Shown: in pieces, positions 53,608 to 62,272 of the stretch | Layout: every line of letters begins with the position of its first letter | Position numbering within the stretch: the first letter of the stretch is position 1 | Position numbers and translations under genes: made by a program | DNA from: Seonamhaeicola maritimus | GTDB taxonomy: Bacteria; Bacteroidota; Bacteroidia; Flavobacteriales; Flavobacteriaceae | Direction: 5' to 3' | Length of the DNA: 64,000 nt | Assembly (NCBI RefSeq): GCF_008056315.1 | Contig: NZ_VRKQ01000008.1 | Location: forward strand, 1,568,957-1,632,956 | The notes under the pieces: model-generated | Told to the model about the DNA's origin: nothing | Seen by the model: the letters and a program-made list of their open reading frames with translations, nothing else | Database searches by the model: none

Positions 53608-55014
53608 ATGAATAAATTCTTCGCATACATATTTAGTGTATCTATTCTTTTGCTTTCTTGTAAAAATGGAAAAGAAAAAACCGCAGAGACAGAAGATCAA
53701 AAACCAATGAACGTTTTGTTCATTGCCATTGATGATTTGCGACCTGAACTAGGTTGTTATGATGCGCCACAAGTAAAGTCGCCAAACATAGATAAATTGG
53801 CACAAGAAGCTCTTGTTTTTAATAGAGCCTATTGTAACGTTCCTGTTTGTGGTGCTTCAAGAGTGAGTTTGCTTACAAGTATTCTACCTACAAAAACACG
53901 TTTTATAGATTATAGAGCAAAGGCCGAAGAAGACGTACCGAACGCTAAAACACTACCTAGTATTTTTAAAGATGCTGGTTATACCAGCATTTCTAACGGA
54001 AAGATTTTTCACTATAATAAAGATGTTCAAGAGGCTAGTTGGAGTCAAAACCCATGGATGCCAGAGGGAGGACACAGAGTTAGTTATGACCCTGAGACTA
54101 CAAAAGTGATAATGAAATCAGGGAATGGTCGTGTATATGAAGCGCCCGAAGTAGATAATAGTGCGTATCCTGATTATAAAATAGCTCAAAAAACCATTAG
54201 TGATTTGGGACGTTTAAAAGCATCGGGAGAACCCTTTTTTATGGCTTGTGGATTTTTTCGTCCGCACATGCCGTTTTATGCACCCAAAAAGTATTGGGAT
54301 TTGTATGATAGAGATTCAATAGAGATAGCAGATAACCGCCATTTACCTGAAAATGCGCCAAGTTCATTAAGAGGTAGTACTGAATTTAAAACCTATAGCT
54401 TTGGAGACTATAAGCCTAATACGGACGAATTTCATAAAATGATGCGTCATGGCTATTATGCCTGTGTGAGTTACATAGATGAATTGGTAGGCGAGGTGCT
54501 TAATGAACTTGAAACTCTTGGTTTAGCAGAAAATACGATTGTGGTATTATGGGGAGACCATGGTTGGCATTTGGGAGAACACGAGTTTTGGGGTAAACAC
54601 AATACCTTACATAATGCTTTGCAGGTACCTTTGATTGTAAAAGTTCCTGGAAAAGCTAAGGGGTGGCAATCCGAAGCTTTAGTTGAGAGTGTTGATATTT
54701 ACCCTACACTTTGTGATTTAGCCAACTTAGCCACACCTGATTATATTATGGGTGAGAGCTTTAAATCCGTTTTAGATAATCCTAAACAGTCGTTTAGAGA
54801 AAACGCTTATGCGCGTTTTAAAAAGGCTGATGCTATTATAACGGAAGGTTTTACCTATTCATTATATGAAAATGGTGAAGAGATGTTGTACAACCGTAAA
54901 TTAGACCCTGATGAGAATAAGAATGTAGTGGCGAATGCTAGCTACAAGAAAGTGCTTGAAGACATGCGAAATGCTTTAAAAAATAAACAGGAAAAAGCAA
55001 ATAATTATAAATAA
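53608..55014 (+). CDS. S1-family sulfatase (S1_7-like) with CxASR motif, lipoprotein
   Basis: A 468-residue sulfatase from the ATG at 53608. A longer frame from TTG at 53587 overlaps the previous gene and spoils the lipoprotein leader (KFFAYIFSVSILLLSC, Cys18). Motifs: VLFIAIDDLRPELGCYD, formylglycine Cys81 in VCGASRVSLLTSILP (CxASR in place of CxPSR), FFRPHMPFYAPKKYWDLYD, and LWGDHGWHLGEHEFWGKH. This is the iduronate-2-sulfatase-like pattern, so it and 45712-47235 may take the same type of 2-sulfate or act on rhamnose sulfate. The Ala in the motif still leaves the Cys and Arg needed for formylglycine formation. Confidence 0.92.
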   Translation: MNKFFAYIFSVSILLLSCKNGKEKTAETEDQKPMNVLFIAIDDLRPELGCYDAPQVKSPNIDKLAQEALVFNRAYCNVPVCGASRVSLLTSILPTKTRFIDYRAKAEEDVPNAKTLPSIFKDAGYTSISNGKIFHYNKDVQEASWSQNPWMPEGGHRVSYDPETTKVIMKSGNGRVYEAPEVDNSAYPDYKIAQKTISDLGRLKASGEPFFMACGFFRPHMPFYAPKKYWDLYDRDSIEIADNRHLPENAPSSLRGSTEFKTYSFGDYKPNTDEFHKMMRHGYYACVSYIDELVGEVLNELETLGLAENTIVVLWGDHGWHLGEHEFWGKHNTLHNALQVPLIVKVPGKAKGWQSEALVESVDIYPTLCDLANLATPDYIMGESFKSVLDNPKQSFRENAYARFKKADAIITEGFTYSLYENGEEMLYNRKLDPDENKNVVANASYKKVLEDMRNALKNKQEKANNYK

Positions 55015-55091
55015 AATGACTTGTGGCAGATTGATGAGAAATTAAGCCGTTTAGACAGATTCACCCGATTTTTATTATAGCTCTAATTAAA

Positions 55092-56240
55092 ATGAATAGA
55101 GTACAGTTTATAGGTTCAATTTTAGTATGCTTCTTGTTTTTTGTAGCATGTAAAAAAGTAGAAAAAAGCGATAAAACTTTACTGTTTGTAGGTAGCTTTA
55201 CCGATAAAATACCAGGAGATGGTATACATATTTATGAGTTTAATAATGAAACAGGAGAAGCTGTTTTAAAGTATACTTTAGATAGTATTATAAACACCTC
55301 TTTTTTGCGATTATCACCAAACGGAACACACCTCTATTCTGTAGTTGAGAGCCAAATGCCACATCATGGAAAAGTGGCTGCTTTTAAGATTGATTCAGTA
55401 AATGCACATATAGAATTATTGAATATGCAAGATTGTGGCGGACGAAATCCTACGCATTTAGAAATTGATAAAAAAGGTAAATATTTGATAAATTCAAATT
55501 ATTCAGACCCAAGTTTAAGTGTTTTCAAAATCAATGGAAATGGGAGCTTAAATCCTTATAGTCAAGTTTTAAAGTTTAAAGACAGTAGCATCATTGAAAG
55601 TCGTCAAAAAGAAGCCCATATTCATTCATCAAATGTGTCGCCAGATAATCAATACATTTTTGCCCAAGATTTAGGCGCCGATAAAATTCGGGGCTTTAAT
55701 TTAATTGTTGGAGAAAATCCAAAGCTTCAAAATGAAAATCAAATAAAAACGAAACCAGGTAGTGGTCCTCGCCATTTTACATTTCATCCAAATGGCAAAT
55801 TCGGTTATGGCATCGCTGAATTAAGTGGAAAGGTAACTGCTTTTAAATATAAGAAAGGTCAGTTGAAGTTTGTTGAAGATTATCAATCCTATCAACAAAA
55901 ACAAGAGATTTATAGAGCCGCAGATATACATATTTCACCAGATGGAAGATTCTTATACGCTTCAAACCGAGGACCAGAAGAGGATAGTATTTCAATTTTT
56001 AAAATTGATGCAAACAGTGGAAAGTTAAGTTTGATTGGACACAAACCTACGTATGGCAAGCATCCCAGAAATTTTGCAATTTCCCCAACTGGCAACTTTC
56101 TGTTGGTAGCAAACCAGTTCACAAACAATATTGTTGTTTTTAAAAGGGATATTGAAACTGGTGAATTAACCAAGATAACTCATGAGATTGAAGTGGGTAG
56201 TCCATCAAGTCTACAAATGCACCGTTATATTGTAAACTAA
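55092..56240 (+). CDS. Lactonase-family beta-propeller lipoprotein (6-phosphogluconolactonase-like)
   Basis: A 382-residue lipoprotein (lipobox VAC, Cys20). The rest is a seven-bladed propeller of the lactonase family (PF10282): LFVGSFTDKIPGDGIHIYEF at the start, and repeats such as LRLSPNGTHLYSV, GPRHFTFHPNGKFGY, ISPDGRFLYASNRG and FAISPTGNFLLVANQ. Cytoplasmic relatives hydrolyse 6-phosphogluconolactone. An envelope lipoprotein cannot see that substrate, so a lactone made from an uronic acid or rhamnose is more likely; that is inference. It is the last gene of the GH39/sulfatase run, 77 bp behind the last sulfatase, and converges with the GntR gene one base away. Confidence 0.85.
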   Translation: MNRVQFIGSILVCFLFFVACKKVEKSDKTLLFVGSFTDKIPGDGIHIYEFNNETGEAVLKYTLDSIINTSFLRLSPNGTHLYSVVESQMPHHGKVAAFKIDSVNAHIELLNMQDCGGRNPTHLEIDKKGKYLINSNYSDPSLSVFKINGNGSLNPYSQVLKFKDSSIIESRQKEAHIHSSNVSPDNQYIFAQDLGADKIRGFNLIVGENPKLQNENQIKTKPGSGPRHFTFHPNGKFGYGIAELSGKVTAFKYKKGQLKFVEDYQSYQQKQEIYRAADIHISPDGRFLYASNRGPEEDSISIFKIDANSGKLSLIGHKPTYGKHPRNFAISPTGNFLLVANQFTNNIVVFKRDIETGELTKITHEIEVGSPSSLQMHRYIVN

Positions 56241-56241
56241 T

Positions 56242-57291
56242 TTAGAGTGATTCCCTTTCTATAATATTGAAAGGTACTTTAAGAGATGTTTTTTTCTTAT
56301 TTACAATAATCTTTGCCGCAGTTTCCGCCATAATTTTAAAATCTGTAGATATTACGGTTATACCAAGAAGTTCTTTTAACGGCGTATCGTTATATGAAAT
56401 TACACCAATATCGCTACCTAAATTGAATTCGTCTTCTCTTATCTGTTTAACCAAATTAACTAAATCTGGTTCCCTTATGGTAATAAATAAATCTCCTTTT
56501 TTTAAAACAGTGTCATCATAAATGGTATCCAATACTTCAAAATCCAGTTTATGTTTTACGCAAAACTTTCTAAATCCAAATAATATGCGTTTTGGGTACG
56601 GATAAACAGATTTTTCTGGAAATACCAGAACAATTTTTTTGTACTTTTTTATACGATTTAAACCTTCACTTAAAGCATTAAATATATCATTTTCAAAGTC
56701 TTGGTGAATTTTACCTAAAGCACCATCAAGAATTTTTGGTACAACATTGTCTAAAATAATTAATTTATCAAGAGGAATTTTCTTTAATAAGCTTAAGGCT
56801 TTCTCCGGGAAACTAACATGTTTGTATCCATCAGCCGTAAAATGCGGCATAATAACATAAAAGTCGTATGCAGATTTGTTCTTATCGATAAGGTTTGAAA
56901 ATAATGTTTCATCACAATGATAAACCTGTAAATCTATATGTGAATTAGGACCAATACTATCTATAAAATAATTATAAGTTATAAGTTTATAATTACTTAA
57001 TTTATTTACTAGAAATAAAACATTGACTTTAGAAATTAGTTTAGTCCTAGATATATAAAAGCCTTTTCCTCTAATTGAAGTGATAATATTTCGTTCTTTT
57101 AAAATACTATACGCTTTTTCAACAGTGTCACGAGACAAGTAAAACTCTTCACTAAACATATTTATTGAAGGGATTTTTTCATCCATGGTTAAATTCCCAA
57201 TTGAAATATTATGAATAATAGAATCTATTATTTGCTGGTATTTTGGTACCCTTGAGTTTTCATCAATTTTTATAAATTTCATCATTTCCAT
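56242..57291 (-). CDS. GntR-family transcriptional regulator with sugar-binding-protein-like sensor
   Basis: A 349-residue protein. Residues about 4-77 form a GntR winged helix (RVPKYQQIIDSIIHNISIG, IPSINMFSEEFYLSRDTVEKA, RGKGFYIS). Residues about 85-349 form a two-lobed periplasmic-binding-protein-like sensor (VNVLFLVNKLS, DKLIILDNVVPKILDG, SDIGVISYNDTPLKELLGITVISTD). This architecture is used in Bacteroidota for sugar-responsive control. It is the only transcription factor in the window and lies between the degradation genes and the rhamnose genes, so it is the leading candidate to read the repeated TRCAGGATA operators. The 142-bp gap upstream has no copy of that motif. Its effector may be L-rhamnose or a metabolite of it. 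Confidence 0.92.
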   Translation of the reverse strand: MEMMKFIKIDENSRVPKYQQIIDSIIHNISIGNLTMDEKIPSINMFSEEFYLSRDTVEKAYSILKERNIITSIRGKGFYISRTKLISKVNVLFLVNKLSNYKLITYNYFIDSIGPNSHIDLQVYHCDETLFSNLIDKNKSAYDFYVIMPHFTADGYKHVSFPEKALSLLKKIPLDKLIILDNVVPKILDGALGKIHQDFENDIFNALSEGLNRIKKYKKIVLVFPEKSVYPYPKRILFGFRKFCVKHKLDFEVLDTIYDDTVLKKGDLFITIREPDLVNLVKQIREDEFNLGSDIGVISYNDTPLKELLGITVISTDFKIMAETAAKIIVNKKKTSLKVPFNIIERESL

Positions 57292-57433
57292 AATACGTGC
57301 TTTAAAATGAAATGTATTTTGTTATACAAATATCACCACTTAAGGAAAAAGAAAAGTACAAAAAGAGAGTATAATAATCCAAGTTTAATTGAGAAAAATA
57401 AAAATGAATTAAACTGGATTAAAGAAAGTGGAA

Positions 57434-58456
57434 TTAATACTTACTGTCATCAGGATATTTCTGCATAAAAGACTCTGCTTTTTCAACCATATTAAGGCTA
57501 CCACAGAAAATAGGAGCTCTTTGATGAAGCTCAGTTGGTTCTATATCCATTATTCTTCTGTAACCGTCAGAGGCTTTTCCACCAGCTTGTTCTATTAAGA
57601 AAGCAATGGGGTTACATTCGTATAATAATCTAAGCTTTCCTTTTGGTGCTTTTGTTGTTGTGGGATAAATGTATATTCCTCCTTTTATCATGTTTCTATG
57701 AAAGTCAGAAACCATAGAGCCTATATATCTAAATGAATATGGTCTATCATCTTCTTCGGCTTGACAGTATTTAATATAATCTTTTACACCTTGAGGGAAA
57801 TGCGCATAATTACCTTCGTTAATAGAGAATATTTGACCAGTTTTAGGAAATTTCATATTTGGATGAGATAAATAAAATGCCCCTATGGCAGGATTAAGAG
57901 TAAACCCATTAACACCATGCCCAGTAGTATAAACTAACATGGTAGATGTTCCATATACAATATAACCTGCGGCCACTTGCTCACTCCCTTTTTGTAAAAA
58001 ATCTTCTTCCCGTACAGGCATTCCTAATGGTGTTACCCTTCTGAATACCGAGAAAATGGTTCCAACCGATACGTTTACATCAATATTTGAAGACCCATCT
58101 AATGGATCTATTAAAACAACATATTTATTATCATGCGCATTGTGTTTGCCTTGTACAGTAATAAATTCATCTTCCTCCTCACTGGCAATACCGCACACAA
58201 TTTCTCTATTAACCAAGGCAGACATAAAAACATCATGGGCATAAATATCTAATTTTTGTTGATCTTCTCCTTGAATATTTGTGTCACCAGAAGAACCCAA
58301 TATATCAACCAAACCAGCTTTATTTACTTCATGATTAACAATTTTAGCTGCTAAACGAATAGAATTTATTAACCGCGAAAGCTCACCAGATGAATATTTA
58401 AAGTGCATTTGGTTGTCAATAATAAATTCACCTAATGTTTTATGACTTCCTTCCAT
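57434..58456 (-). CDS. fbp: Class I fructose-1,6-bisphosphatase
   Basis: A 340-residue class I FBPase of normal length. The metal and phosphate site is [20 protein letters not shown] (Asp117 and Asp120), with [10 protein letters not shown] before it, the [18 protein letters not shown] substrate loop, and [22 protein letters not shown] at the C-terminal side. It removes the 1-phosphate of fructose-1,6-bisphosphate, the committed gluconeogenic step, in the cytoplasm. The unexpected point is its promoter: two ACAGG repeats and a correctly spaced -7 box place it in the same regulon as the polysaccharide and rhamnose genes. Growth on rhamnose yields DHAP and lactate, so gluconeogenesis is needed. 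It is divergent from rhaEW. Confidence 0.96.
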   Translation of the reverse strand: MEGSHKTLGEFIIDNQMHFKYSSGELSRLINSIRLAAKIVNHEVNKAGLVDILGSSGDTNIQGEDQQKLDIYAHDVFMSALVNREIVCGIASEEEDEFITVQGKHNAHDNKYVVLIDPLDGSSNIDVNVSVGTIFSVFRRVTPLGMPVREEDFLQKGSEQVAAGYIVYGTSTMLVYTTGHGVNGFTLNPAIGAFYLSHPNMKFPKTGQIFSINEGNYAHFPQGVKDYIKYCQAEEDDRPYSFRYIGSMVSDFHRNMIKGGIYIYPTTTKAPKGKLRLLYECNPIAFLIEQAGGKASDGYRRIMDIEPTELHQRAPIFCGSLNMVEKAESFMQKYPDDSKY

Positions 58457-58505
58457 TATTTATATAATTTATTTAAGCGTAATGACGCTCTTAATTTTCT
58501 GGTTT

Positions 58506-58551
58506 CGAAATTAGTCTGTAGCCATAGGTATTTAATCCTGTGGTATCCTGT
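58506..58551 (-). promoter_or_regulatory. Regulon promoter of fbp
   Basis: Read on the minus strand: ACAGGATACCACAGGATTA with cores starting at 58551 and 58541 (10 bp). The -7 box TAATTTCG spans 58513-58506, 28 bp from the proximal core. The start codon is at 58456. Confidence 0.83.
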
Positions 58552-58692
58552 TGTTGTTCTTAAATAGAAAGCTTTTTAAGGTTGATAAGAAGAAACATTA
58601 ATCACTTTTAAAGGAATAAAAATAATATAATGTGTTGAAAAACAGCGTTATATTAAGGTTTGTTAATTCAAATTCGATACTTTTATAGGTGA

Positions 58693-58739
58693 TACGGTAC
58701 AGTACAGGATACAAAAGTTTGCATCGTGATATATTTTTG
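58693..58739 (+). promoter_or_regulatory. Regulon promoter of the rhamnose catabolic operon
   Basis: TACGGTACAGTACAGGATAC has the distal unit ACGGT at 58694 and the proximal core ACAGG at 58704 (10 bp). The -7 box TATTTTTG at 58732-58739 is a full TAnnTTTG match 28 bp downstream. The start codon is at 58766. In the 309-bp divergent gap between fbp and rhaEW only the two promoters are recognisable. Confidence 0.87.
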
Positions 58740-58765
58740 ACGTATTACTTATTATAACAATTAAT

Positions 58766-60871
58766 ATGGAAAACACTACAAAAACTTTTAAATACGTTGA
58801 TTATCTATGGAACGAGGAAAAGGCGGCATCATTTGGAGATAATCAAGTAGAATTATTTTTATACAGATCAAATATATTAGGAGCAGATTTAAGAATCACC
58901 AATTATGGCGGTGGAAACACTAGTTGTAAAACCATTGAAAAAGATCCGTTAACCAACGAAGACGTTGAAGTGATGTGGGTTAAAGGCTCTGGAGGAGATA
59001 TTGGTACTTTAACACGTTCCGGTATTGCTGGTTTGTATACAGGAAGACTGCGTGATTTAAAGAACGTATATCAAGGACTTCATGATGAAGACCGAATGGT
59101 AGGACTTTTTAATCATTGTATTTATGATTTAGATAGTAAAGCGCCATCAATTGATACACCTTTGCATGGTTTATTGCCATTTGCACATATAGATCATTTA
59201 CACCCAGATGCATTAATTGCTGTAGCTGCCGCAAAGGACAGTGAAAAGGTAACCAAAGAAATTTGGGGAGATACCATGGGTTGGGTGCCTTGGCAAAAAC
59301 CTGGGTTTGATTTAGGGTTGCAATTAGAAAAATGTTTGGCAGATAATCCTGGTATTAGAGGTATAGTATTAGGTAGTCATGGTTTATTCACCTGGGGAGA
59401 TACTTCTTATGAGTGTTATATGAATAGTTTAGAAGTTATTGAAATGGCTTCTGAATTCATAGAAAGGAAATTAAAAGAACAAGGTGAAGTTTTTGGTGGG
59501 CAAAAAGTTGAAAGCTTACCACAAGAAGAGCGTTTAGAAAAAGCAGCACAATTAATGCCTTTATTAAGAGGTTTATGTTCTTCAGAAAACAGAATGATTG
59601 GTCATTTTTCTGATACTGATGTTGTAATGCAATACATCAATAGTAACGATTTAGAAAGATTAGCACCAATGGGAACTTCGTGTCCTGATCATTTTTTAAG
59701 GACTAAAATTCAACCTTTAGTTTTGACTTTAGATAAAAATGAAGATTTATCTGATGCAGAGGCAGTAAAAGCAAAATTAGAACCTGCTTTTGAAGCATAT
59801 CGTCAAGAATATGTTGATTATTACAATACATGTAAAAAAGACAATAGTCCAGCAATACGTGATGCCAACCCAGTGATTATTATTTATCCAGGAGTCGGGA
59901 TGTTTAGTTTTGCTAAAAACAAGCAAACTACGCGTGTAGCTAGTGAATTTTATATTAATGCCATTAATGTTATGCGAGGAGCTGAGGCTATTACGTCTTA
60001 CACTTCTTTACCAAGACAAGAGGCATTTGATATTGAGTATTGGTTATTGGAAGAGGCAAAATTACAGCGTATGCCAAAGGAAAAACCATTATCTCGTAAA
60101 GTAGCTTTAGTTACTGGTGCAGGTGGTGGAATTGGTAAAGCGATTGCAGATAAATTAGCTGCTGAAGGAGCTAATGTTGTATTAACTGATATCAATGAGG
60201 ATGCATTAATCGAAGCAAACGGAACGTATGCAAGAGATGTTTCTACATATGCTTTATGTGATGTAACCAATACAGATTCTATTGCAAGTGCTTATAAAAA
60301 AGCTACCTTAGAATTTGGAGGTGTAGATATGATTGTACATAGTGCAGGATTAGCTATTTCAAAACCTTTAACGGATACAACTGATAAAGATTGGAATATT
60401 TTACAAAGCATTTTAGTAAAAGGTCAGTTCGATTTAGCTAAACAATTTGCTGTAATTGTTCGTAAACAAGGTTTAGGAGGAGATTATATCGCTATTGCTA
60501 GTAAAAATGGTTTAGTAGCAGGTCCAAACAATGTTGCATATGGAACAGCAAAAGCTGCTCAACAACATATGGTACGCTTATTAGCTGCTGAATTAGCAAA
60601 AGATAAAGTGAGAGTAAATACTGTAAATCCTGATGGTGTTATTGTTGGAAGTAAAATATGGGAAGGTGCTTGGGCAGAAGGTAGAGCAAAGGCAAATGGA
60701 ATAACTGTGGAAGAATTGCCAGCATTTTATGCCAAAAGAAATCTGTTAAATGAAATCATTACACCAGATGATATTGCAAACGGGGTATTCTCTTTAGTTG
60801 GGATACTAGATAAATCTACCGGAAACATTATAAATGTTGATGGAGGTATGGCCAATGCTTTCGTTAGATAA
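58766..60871 (+). CDS. rhaEW: Bifunctional rhamnulose-1-phosphate aldolase / lactaldehyde dehydrogenase
   Basis: A 701-residue cytoplasmic fusion. Residues 1 to about 410 are a class II aldolase with the zinc cluster HIDHLH (His141, His144, His146) and GSHGLFTWG. Residues about 435-701 are a short-chain dehydrogenase with VALVTGAGGGIGKAIADKL and the YGTAK catalytic pair (Tyr592, Lys596). By family knowledge the first half splits L-rhamnulose-1-phosphate into DHAP and L-lactaldehyde, and the second oxidises lactaldehyde to lactate with NAD. The gene leads the operon rhaEW-rhaI-rhaK-aldolase with a textbook regulon promoter. The length and domain order are those of the known Bacteroidota and Bacillus fusion type. 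Confidence 0.95.
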   Translation: MENTTKTFKYVDYLWNEEKAASFGDNQVELFLYRSNILGADLRITNYGGGNTSCKTIEKDPLTNEDVEVMWVKGSGGDIGTLTRSGIAGLYTGRLRDLKNVYQGLHDEDRMVGLFNHCIYDLDSKAPSIDTPLHGLLPFAHIDHLHPDALIAVAAAKDSEKVTKEIWGDTMGWVPWQKPGFDLGLQLEKCLADNPGIRGIVLGSHGLFTWGDTSYECYMNSLEVIEMASEFIERKLKEQGEVFGGQKVESLPQEERLEKAAQLMPLLRGLCSSENRMIGHFSDTDVVMQYINSNDLERLAPMGTSCPDHFLRTKIQPLVLTLDKNEDLSDAEAVKAKLEPAFEAYRQEYVDYYNTCKKDNSPAIRDANPVIIIYPGVGMFSFAKNKQTTRVASEFYINAINVMRGAEAITSYTSLPRQEAFDIEYWLLEEAKLQRMPKEKPLSRKVALVTGAGGGIGKAIADKLAAEGANVVLTDINEDALIEANGTYARDVSTYALCDVTNTDSIASAYKKATLEFGGVDMIVHSAGLAISKPLTDTTDKDWNILQSILVKGQFDLAKQFAVIVRKQGLGGDYIAIASKNGLVAGPNNVAYGTAKAAQQHMVRLLAAELAKDKVRVNTVNPDGVIVGSKIWEGAWAEGRAKANGITVEELPAFYAKRNLLNEIITPDDIANGVFSLVGILDKSTGNIINVDGGMANAFVR

Positions 60872-60913
60872 TTTAAAATAAGAAATATAAAATAGATTAG
60901 TTTAGTTTAGTTT

Positions 60914-60970
60914 GAAAAGAAAAACTTCCATAAATTTCGAGTAGGTTTATGGGGGTTTCTTTTCTTTTAA
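60914..60970 (+). terminator. Hairpin between rhaEW and rhaI (attenuator or processing site)
   Basis: GAAAAGAAAAACTTCCATAA (from 60914) pairs, with mismatches and G-T pairs, with TTTATGGGGGTTTCTTTTC (60946-60964), followed by T-rich sequence. RhaI starts at 60984 with no new regulon promoter, so this may be a partial terminator that sets the ratio between genes. Confidence 0.6.
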
Positions 60971-60983
60971 AGGTGAAAATAGT

Positions 60984-62264
60984 ATGAAAATTCAAAAGCA
61001 ACAAGTATTAGATTATAACGAAAAAAGCTTAAAAAGTCATGAAGAAAGTTTTGATTTTTTAGCTAATAAGTTAAGTAAAGAAGGTCATGATATCTCGGGT
61101 ATAGTATCAAAATTATCAGATTTCCAAGTAGCTATTCCAAGTTGGGCCTTAGGAGCAGGAGGTACGCGTTTTGGTAGATTTTCATTTTATGGTGAACCTT
61201 CGAACTTAGAACAAAAAATTGAAGATATTGGTGTGCTTCATAGTTTAACTCAAACTGCAGGAGCCGTGTCTTTACATATTCCTTGGGATATTCCTTCAGA
61301 CTATGCTGCAATCAAAGAAAAGGCAGATGCTTTAAACATTAAATTTGATGCTGTAAACTCTAATACGTTTCAAGATCAAAAAGATGCCGCAGAGACATAT
61401 AAGTATGGTTCATTGAGTAATATAAGTAAGGCTGTAAGAGAACAAGCTATTCAACATAATTTAGATGTTATTAATATTGGAGATAAATTAGGTTCTAAAG
61501 CTTTAACCGTTTGGTTGGCAGATGGGTCTTGTTTTCCTGGGCAAAATAACTTTCAAACCGCTTTTCAAAATACACAGGATAGCTTAATTGATATTTACAA
61601 AGGGTTACCAGATGATTGGAAGATGTTGGTTGAGTACAAACCATATGAGCCAAATTTTTACAGTACGGTTATTCAAGATTGGGGAGCTTCTTTAATGCTT
61701 GCTAATGGTTGTGGAGATAAAGCATATACTTTAGTAGATTTAGGACATCACCTACCAAATTCTAATATAGAGCAAATTGTATCTATACTTCAATTGAAAG
61801 GTAAATTAGGTGGTTTCCATTTTAACGATAGTAAGTATGGAGATGATGATTTAACGGTAGGAAGTATCAAGCCTTATGCATTATTCTTAATATTTAACGA
61901 GTTGGTTTATGGTATGCAAAATAATCCACAAAACCCAGATTTAGCGTGGATGATTGATGCGAGTCATAACGTAAAAGATCCATTAGAAGATTTAATACAA
62001 TCATTAGAAGCAATACAAGAGGCTTATGCAAAAGCTATGTTAATTGATCAAAATGATTTAAAAGCAGCACAATTAAATAATGATGTTGTAAGATGTCAAG
62101 AGATTTTACAAGGAGCTTATAGAACAGACGTTAGACCACTATTGGAAAAAGCACGTTTAAGTACTGGAGGTGCATTAAGTCCTATCAATGCTTATCGTTC
62201 ACTAGATATAAGAAATAGTTTGATTTCTGAAAGAGGAAAACATACAATAGCCACCGGTTTATAA
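60984..62264 (+). CDS. rhaI: L-rhamnose isomerase (RhaI-type sugar isomerase)
   Basis: A 426-residue cytoplasmic TIM-barrel isomerase. Motifs: IPSWALGAGGTRFGRF near residue 50, SLHIPWD, LTVWLADGSCFPGQNNF, the metal ligand region MLVEYKPYEPNFYST, LVDLGHHLPN and GGFHFNDSKYGDDDLTVGS. It converts L-rhamnose to L-rhamnulose with a divalent metal. It belongs to the RhaI type (like the Pseudomonas stutzeri enzyme) rather than the E. coli RhaA type, judged from these motifs. It lies 112 bp after rhaEW and 8 bp before the kinase. Confidence 0.93.
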   Translation: MKIQKQQVLDYNEKSLKSHEESFDFLANKLSKEGHDISGIVSKLSDFQVAIPSWALGAGGTRFGRFSFYGEPSNLEQKIEDIGVLHSLTQTAGAVSLHIPWDIPSDYAAIKEKADALNIKFDAVNSNTFQDQKDAAETYKYGSLSNISKAVREQAIQHNLDVINIGDKLGSKALTVWLADGSCFPGQNNFQTAFQNTQDSLIDIYKGLPDDWKMLVEYKPYEPNFYSTVIQDWGASLMLANGCGDKAYTLVDLGHHLPNSNIEQIVSILQLKGKLGGFHFNDSKYGDDDLTVGSIKPYALFLIFNELVYGMQNNPQNPDLAWMIDASHNVKDPLEDLIQSLEAIQEAYAKAMLIDQNDLKAAQLNNDVVRCQEILQGAYRTDVRPLLEKARLSTGGALSPINAYRSLDIRNSLISERGKHTIATGL

Positions 62265-62272
62265 CCTTTAAA

